From: Cristatella mucedo | Lineage: Eukaryota; Bryozoa; Phylactolaemata; Cristatellidae | DNA: 64,000 bases | Direction of reading: 5' to 3' | Assembly: GCA_009760855.2 (NCBI GenBank) | Contig: WPIO01000006.1 | Location: 819,501 to 883,500 of the forward strand | Shown: positions 60,561 through 64,000 of the stretch, one piece after another | Numbering within the stretch: position 1 is the stretch's first letter | Layout: each line of letters opens with the position of its first letter | Translations under genes and position numbers: made by a program | The notes under the pieces: generated by a model | Told to the model about the DNA's origin: nothing | The model's input: the letters and a program-made list of their open reading frames with translations, nothing else | Database searches by the model: none

Positions 60561-61182
60561 AGCTAACCATTATGTAGCAGCAACAAAGTGGTATCCATGG
60601 AAAATCCCACTAGCAACAATTTCATCTAAAAACCAACTGCTGTATTCAACAAAATCATGAGTAGCTGTATGAGAACTTTTGAGGCAATTTTAACGCGTGC
60701 ACTTATGTTACTCAAACAAATTTCCATGCCATAACGCTCCTAGAAGATGCTAACTTTTCAACTGTCTCTCAAGGGTGGATAAAAACCAATCATGAGGTTG
60801 GAATTAATTTATTGAAGTGTTCGCCCTTGTGACCGATGGAGCAGTATATTTGAAAAAAGCTCTAGTAATGATAAATCTAGGCTTGAAAGGCTTAGTACAT
60901 TAGTCAATTCATTTAGTCATCTTGTCACACTGGTTCAGCATCCTGTATATTCCCCTCTTCAGTCGCTTAGATGCAATTGGTGATACTAACATGAAAGGGC
61001 TCAATCAGGAAGCTCTAGGCCGTTTACTTGGTATATAAGATCCTGAGTAGAGAGCCACCCATCATTTTGATTATTTGCCCAGCCAGTCGACAGAAAAAAC
61101 TTCCATTGCGACCTTAAGCCCACTCTGCAATGCCGCATTTTAAGAACTTGCTCTTTCGTGACTCGACAGTTTGTATTGCTAC

Positions 61183-61256
<74 letters not shown>

Positions 61257-62182
61257 AAGAGAGAGTATGAACAATGCAACCCGGACCTTATGCCAACGCA
61301 AAGTGCCAAAGTGTCTCGTCAAACATCAGCCATACCTATTCGGCTTTAGTGTAAGATTATGAAACAGCACAGAGTTCACGTCTACCTAAACTGATCCAAC
61401 TTACTTTCAGATTTTCCCATGGTTTGAGGCAGTATTGAAGTTCATCTACTATTTTCTGTGAACAAAAATACTTTGGTTGACAGCACATTCTATAAACTAG
61501 AAAATATAAGTACCTTATGCTTTTCAAGTGAGTTATTAGTTTTATATCTACTTGATGTACTAAATGCCTTTTCTAGTATTTTAAATCATTCCAGATGATA
61601 TTTTGATATTGAATTGCAATTTTTTTTGGGAATGATATTAGAGATTGCAGGTATCTCCTCAATTAAATTATTATTAACTATTTGTCACTAATCAAAATAC
61701 CCACCATGATTCTGGTGATTAAATAATTTATCATGCATATTTTGTTAATTTTTCCAGTCTAGCTTTACGCACAGAATTATTTCTATTTCCGTGAAAATGG
61801 TGTCTTTATGTTCAGATATAAACACCGACTTTGTCCAGGCGTGCTCATTGTTCGCTTATATTGGCTTCTTTGCATTAATTTCTGTCTAGCCCTACTAATG
61901 ACCTTTGGCCGTTGACATGTAACCTTTACAACCCCCACTGCGATACGACATAAACCATGGCAGTATTATAGTACTAATAACAATCCTAATACAGATAATT
62001 ACATTCGGACAGTGACTTAACTAAATCCACTTCATAGGCACTTTAAATGGGATGCAAAGTAAGCATGTCAATTGATTACTAATAAAATCCACAGTATCAA
62101 CACCCGAAGCTCGCAAAGGAAAATTCACACGGACCCAGCAAACGCTTACGGGAACATGATTTTTAGCTTCTTTTTGAATGTC
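60561..62182. other. Unassigned AT-rich DNA with a (GA)n run
   Basis: No gene. It contains the GA microsatellite at 61,186-61,266. Confidence 0.45.
61186..61266 (+). repeat. (GA)n microsatellite
   Basis: About 40 GA units with two AAG interruptions. Confidence 0.97.
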
Positions 62183-63342
62183 CTCATGTGGAGTCCCTCA
62201 AGGATCTGTACTCGGTCCCTTGCTGTTCTCAATTTATACTCTACCTTTGGTAAATGTGATTTTGGCCCATGGAATAGGATATCACTTTTACGCTGACGAT
62301 ACTCAGCTGTATTTGTCATTCAAACCGTCGGAATCTGCTGCAGCAACTGAGAAACTGAATGCTTGCCTTGCCGACATTTGATCCTGGATGTCGGAAAACT
62401 TCACTTAACTAAATGACGATAAAACCGAAATGCTGCTCATAGGACGCCCTAAGCATGTGGCTGGTATCAAAGGCTTTGCTCTTCCAATAGGTGATGCTGT
62501 TGTGTGAGCATTACCACGTGCTCGAAATTTAGGTGTCTTTTTCGACAGCTACCTAAATTTTAAAAGCTTCATTCAGAAGACTGCTTTGACAGCTAGCCAT
62601 CACGTCCAATCCCTATCCAAGATTAGGAGCTGTCTTCTACAGTGGCCTGCAAAAAATGTAACTAGCTCCTTAGTCCTGTCTTGGCTTGATTATTGTAATT
62701 CTCTTTTGGCTGGACTACCAAAGAAAGCAACTAGGCCACTGCAGCTGACTATGAATATGGCTGCAAGGCTAGTCTTCAAGTCGCAGAGGTTTGAGCACGT
62801 GTCTCCTTTGCTAAAAGAGCTAGGATGGATGCTGGTTGAGCAACGGATACAAAGCAAAGTTCTTACGCTGACCCACAAGGCCCGCCATGGCTTGGCTCCT
62901 CCATACCTAGCTGAACTGCCGCACCAGTTTCAGCCTCCTCGTGCCCCCCCCCCAGGTCCTGAATGGACATAAATTAGCTGTTCCATTCCTCAGCTTAAAG
63001 ACCGTTGGCGACAGAAGCATTAGCTCTGCAGGTCCCAGACTGGAACTCGCTTTCGCAATTTTTACGCAACGACAACAACTATTCTGCTGCCGACTATGGC
63101 TCATCCTGTTCAGCAGTTCTGAGCTGCTACTTCCATACTACTTACTACCTTAACTGCTCTTCTGACTCTGCTATGCTTCCTATTTTCTCTTTGTTACGTG
63201 AGACGAAGTCTGTTGGCTACCGAATGCCTACCGAAAGTGGCTTAGGCTGTGAGTGCGCTATACACAACTCTCCTGCGTAACTCCCACATAGTCTTTGTGG
63301 CTTTGTGGAGTAACAGAGGGAGATAGATTAGATGTAATAGGC
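62183..63342 (+). mobile_element. LINE family 2, RT to 3' end
   Basis: Starts at [20 protein letters not shown], then [19 protein letters not shown] (intact YADD), stops and frameshifts near 62,382-62,580, SSLVLSWLDYCNSLLAGLPK, and the 3' end (GGCTTTGTGGAGTAACAGAG, GATAGATTAGATG). Similar in age to the 6.9 kb copy, with a different truncation point. Confidence 0.92.
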
Positions 63343-63639
63343 GTCGCTATATAAGTCAAGATTTAATTCCGGTCATTGGAAGCATAGAACCTATGGAACG
63401 ATCTCTGATGATTTGAGTTTGATTAGAGGCACACCATAGCTGCTTGAGTCACATGAGCTGGTTGTTCGATTATCTACCTTATGGGGCGTTACATAGCTTG
63501 AATACGTATGCCGCCTTGTCAAGAGAATAAAGACAACTTATTTTGAGTTACAGCAGCTTGAAATCTATAGGTTGCTTGGATGAGGAACTAATGCAGATTA
63601 GTGAAATTGGTGCTTTAATGAGACATTTTGACAAATGCA
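63343..63639. other. Unassigned DNA
   Basis: Nothing supported. Confidence 0.4.
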
Positions 63640-64000
63640 TCTGTCAACTTGGATGCGTTATTCCTATCTAAGCTGGCTGGAATTTATGCAAAATGTTATG
63701 CAGCATAGAATACGATGACGACTGTGGACTTGATGCGGTCATCTGGTATTAAGGTTACATTGGAACAGGACACTCCGATTTCATGCAGATGCTACAGGAA
63801 ATAGGCTTGCCGAACCCATTTTAGGGTTAGGTTTTCATTTCCAAGGAACACTTGGCGTGCCGGTAATTTATAATTTAGTAACAGCAATCAGTTTAAAAAG
63901 TTTGCGGCCATAAAATTACGAATGTCAGTAATGCACACAGCAAGGGAATTGAGAGAACTCTACGCTCTTGAATAATAATATTAATAATAATAATAGAAAT
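63640..64000 (-). mobile_element. LINE family 1 RT piece, running off the window edge
   Basis: The minus strand aligns with the region of the 53 kb copy just after YADD: AACTGATTGCTGTTACTAAA, CGGCACGCCAAGTGTTCCTT and GCAAGCCTATTTCCTGTAGC are diverged versions of the family sequence. An AAT-rich run at 63,971-63,997 may be a further nested LINE tail. Confidence 0.6.

Noticed and set aside
61001-61362. Arg/Glu- or Ser/Leu-repeat frames
   Set aside because: Products of the GA microsatellite.

Overview
The window is animal nuclear DNA, most likely from an invertebrate that I cannot place further. The signs are a spliced P5B-type ATPase gene with GT-AG introns, many non-LTR retrotransposons of the CR1/L2 type, tRNA-derived SINEs, a Polinton/Maverick-type DNA polymerase relic, mariner/Tigger-like DNA transposon pieces and long dinucleotide repeats. 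There are no prokaryotic-style operons, rRNA genes or CRISPR arrays.

The backbone is one plus-strand gene that is hard to see among the repeats: an ATP13A3-like P5B ATPase (polyamine or lysosomal cation pump family). I could place 14 well-supported exons plus two candidates from 20,836 to 57,111. They run from just before the first membrane segment (NQNQEDEM) to the [10 protein letters not shown] segment just before the expected GDGAND hinge. Intron phases agree at every joined junction. The first coding exon (5') and the C-terminal third (3') lie outside what I could find, so the gene is over 36 kb long. Almost all repeats between 20.8 and 57 kb are therefore intronic.

Layout. 1-1.26 kb: antisense piece of LINE family 1. 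1.27-5.44 kb: AT-rich relic of a Polinton-type protein-primed DNA polymerase (minus strand, frameshifted) with two small broken ORFs behind it. 5.7-8.25 kb: SINE-A copies, GC-rich DNA and LINE family 2. 8.25-20.3 kb: mostly unassigned DNA with SINEs, a LINE family 1 3' end, microsatellites, a GC/CpG-rich block (12.5-13.5 kb) and two odd repeat structures near 17 kb. 20.8-57.1 kb: the ATPase gene, whose introns hold nested LINE and SINE insertions, a decayed gene of a zinc-cluster protein family (29.3-31.1 kb, minus), a head-to-head pair of Tigger-like elements (38.8-40.3 kb), a partial duplicate of ATPase exon 12 (50.7-50.9 kb) and a long open LINE ORF (53.1-55.5 kb, antisense). 57.1-64 kb: further intron or 3' DNA with a third, old LINE and more LINE 1/2 pieces.

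Repeat families as named here. LINE family 1: CR1/L2-type RT, 3' hairpin and (ATT)n tail. LINE family 2: related RT with a (TTACA)n tail. LINE family 3: old, family-2-like, endonuclease plus RT. SINE-A: tRNA-derived with its own tail. SINE-B: tRNA-derived body ending in the LINE family 1 3' hairpin, so SINE-B probably moves by borrowing the family 1 machinery.
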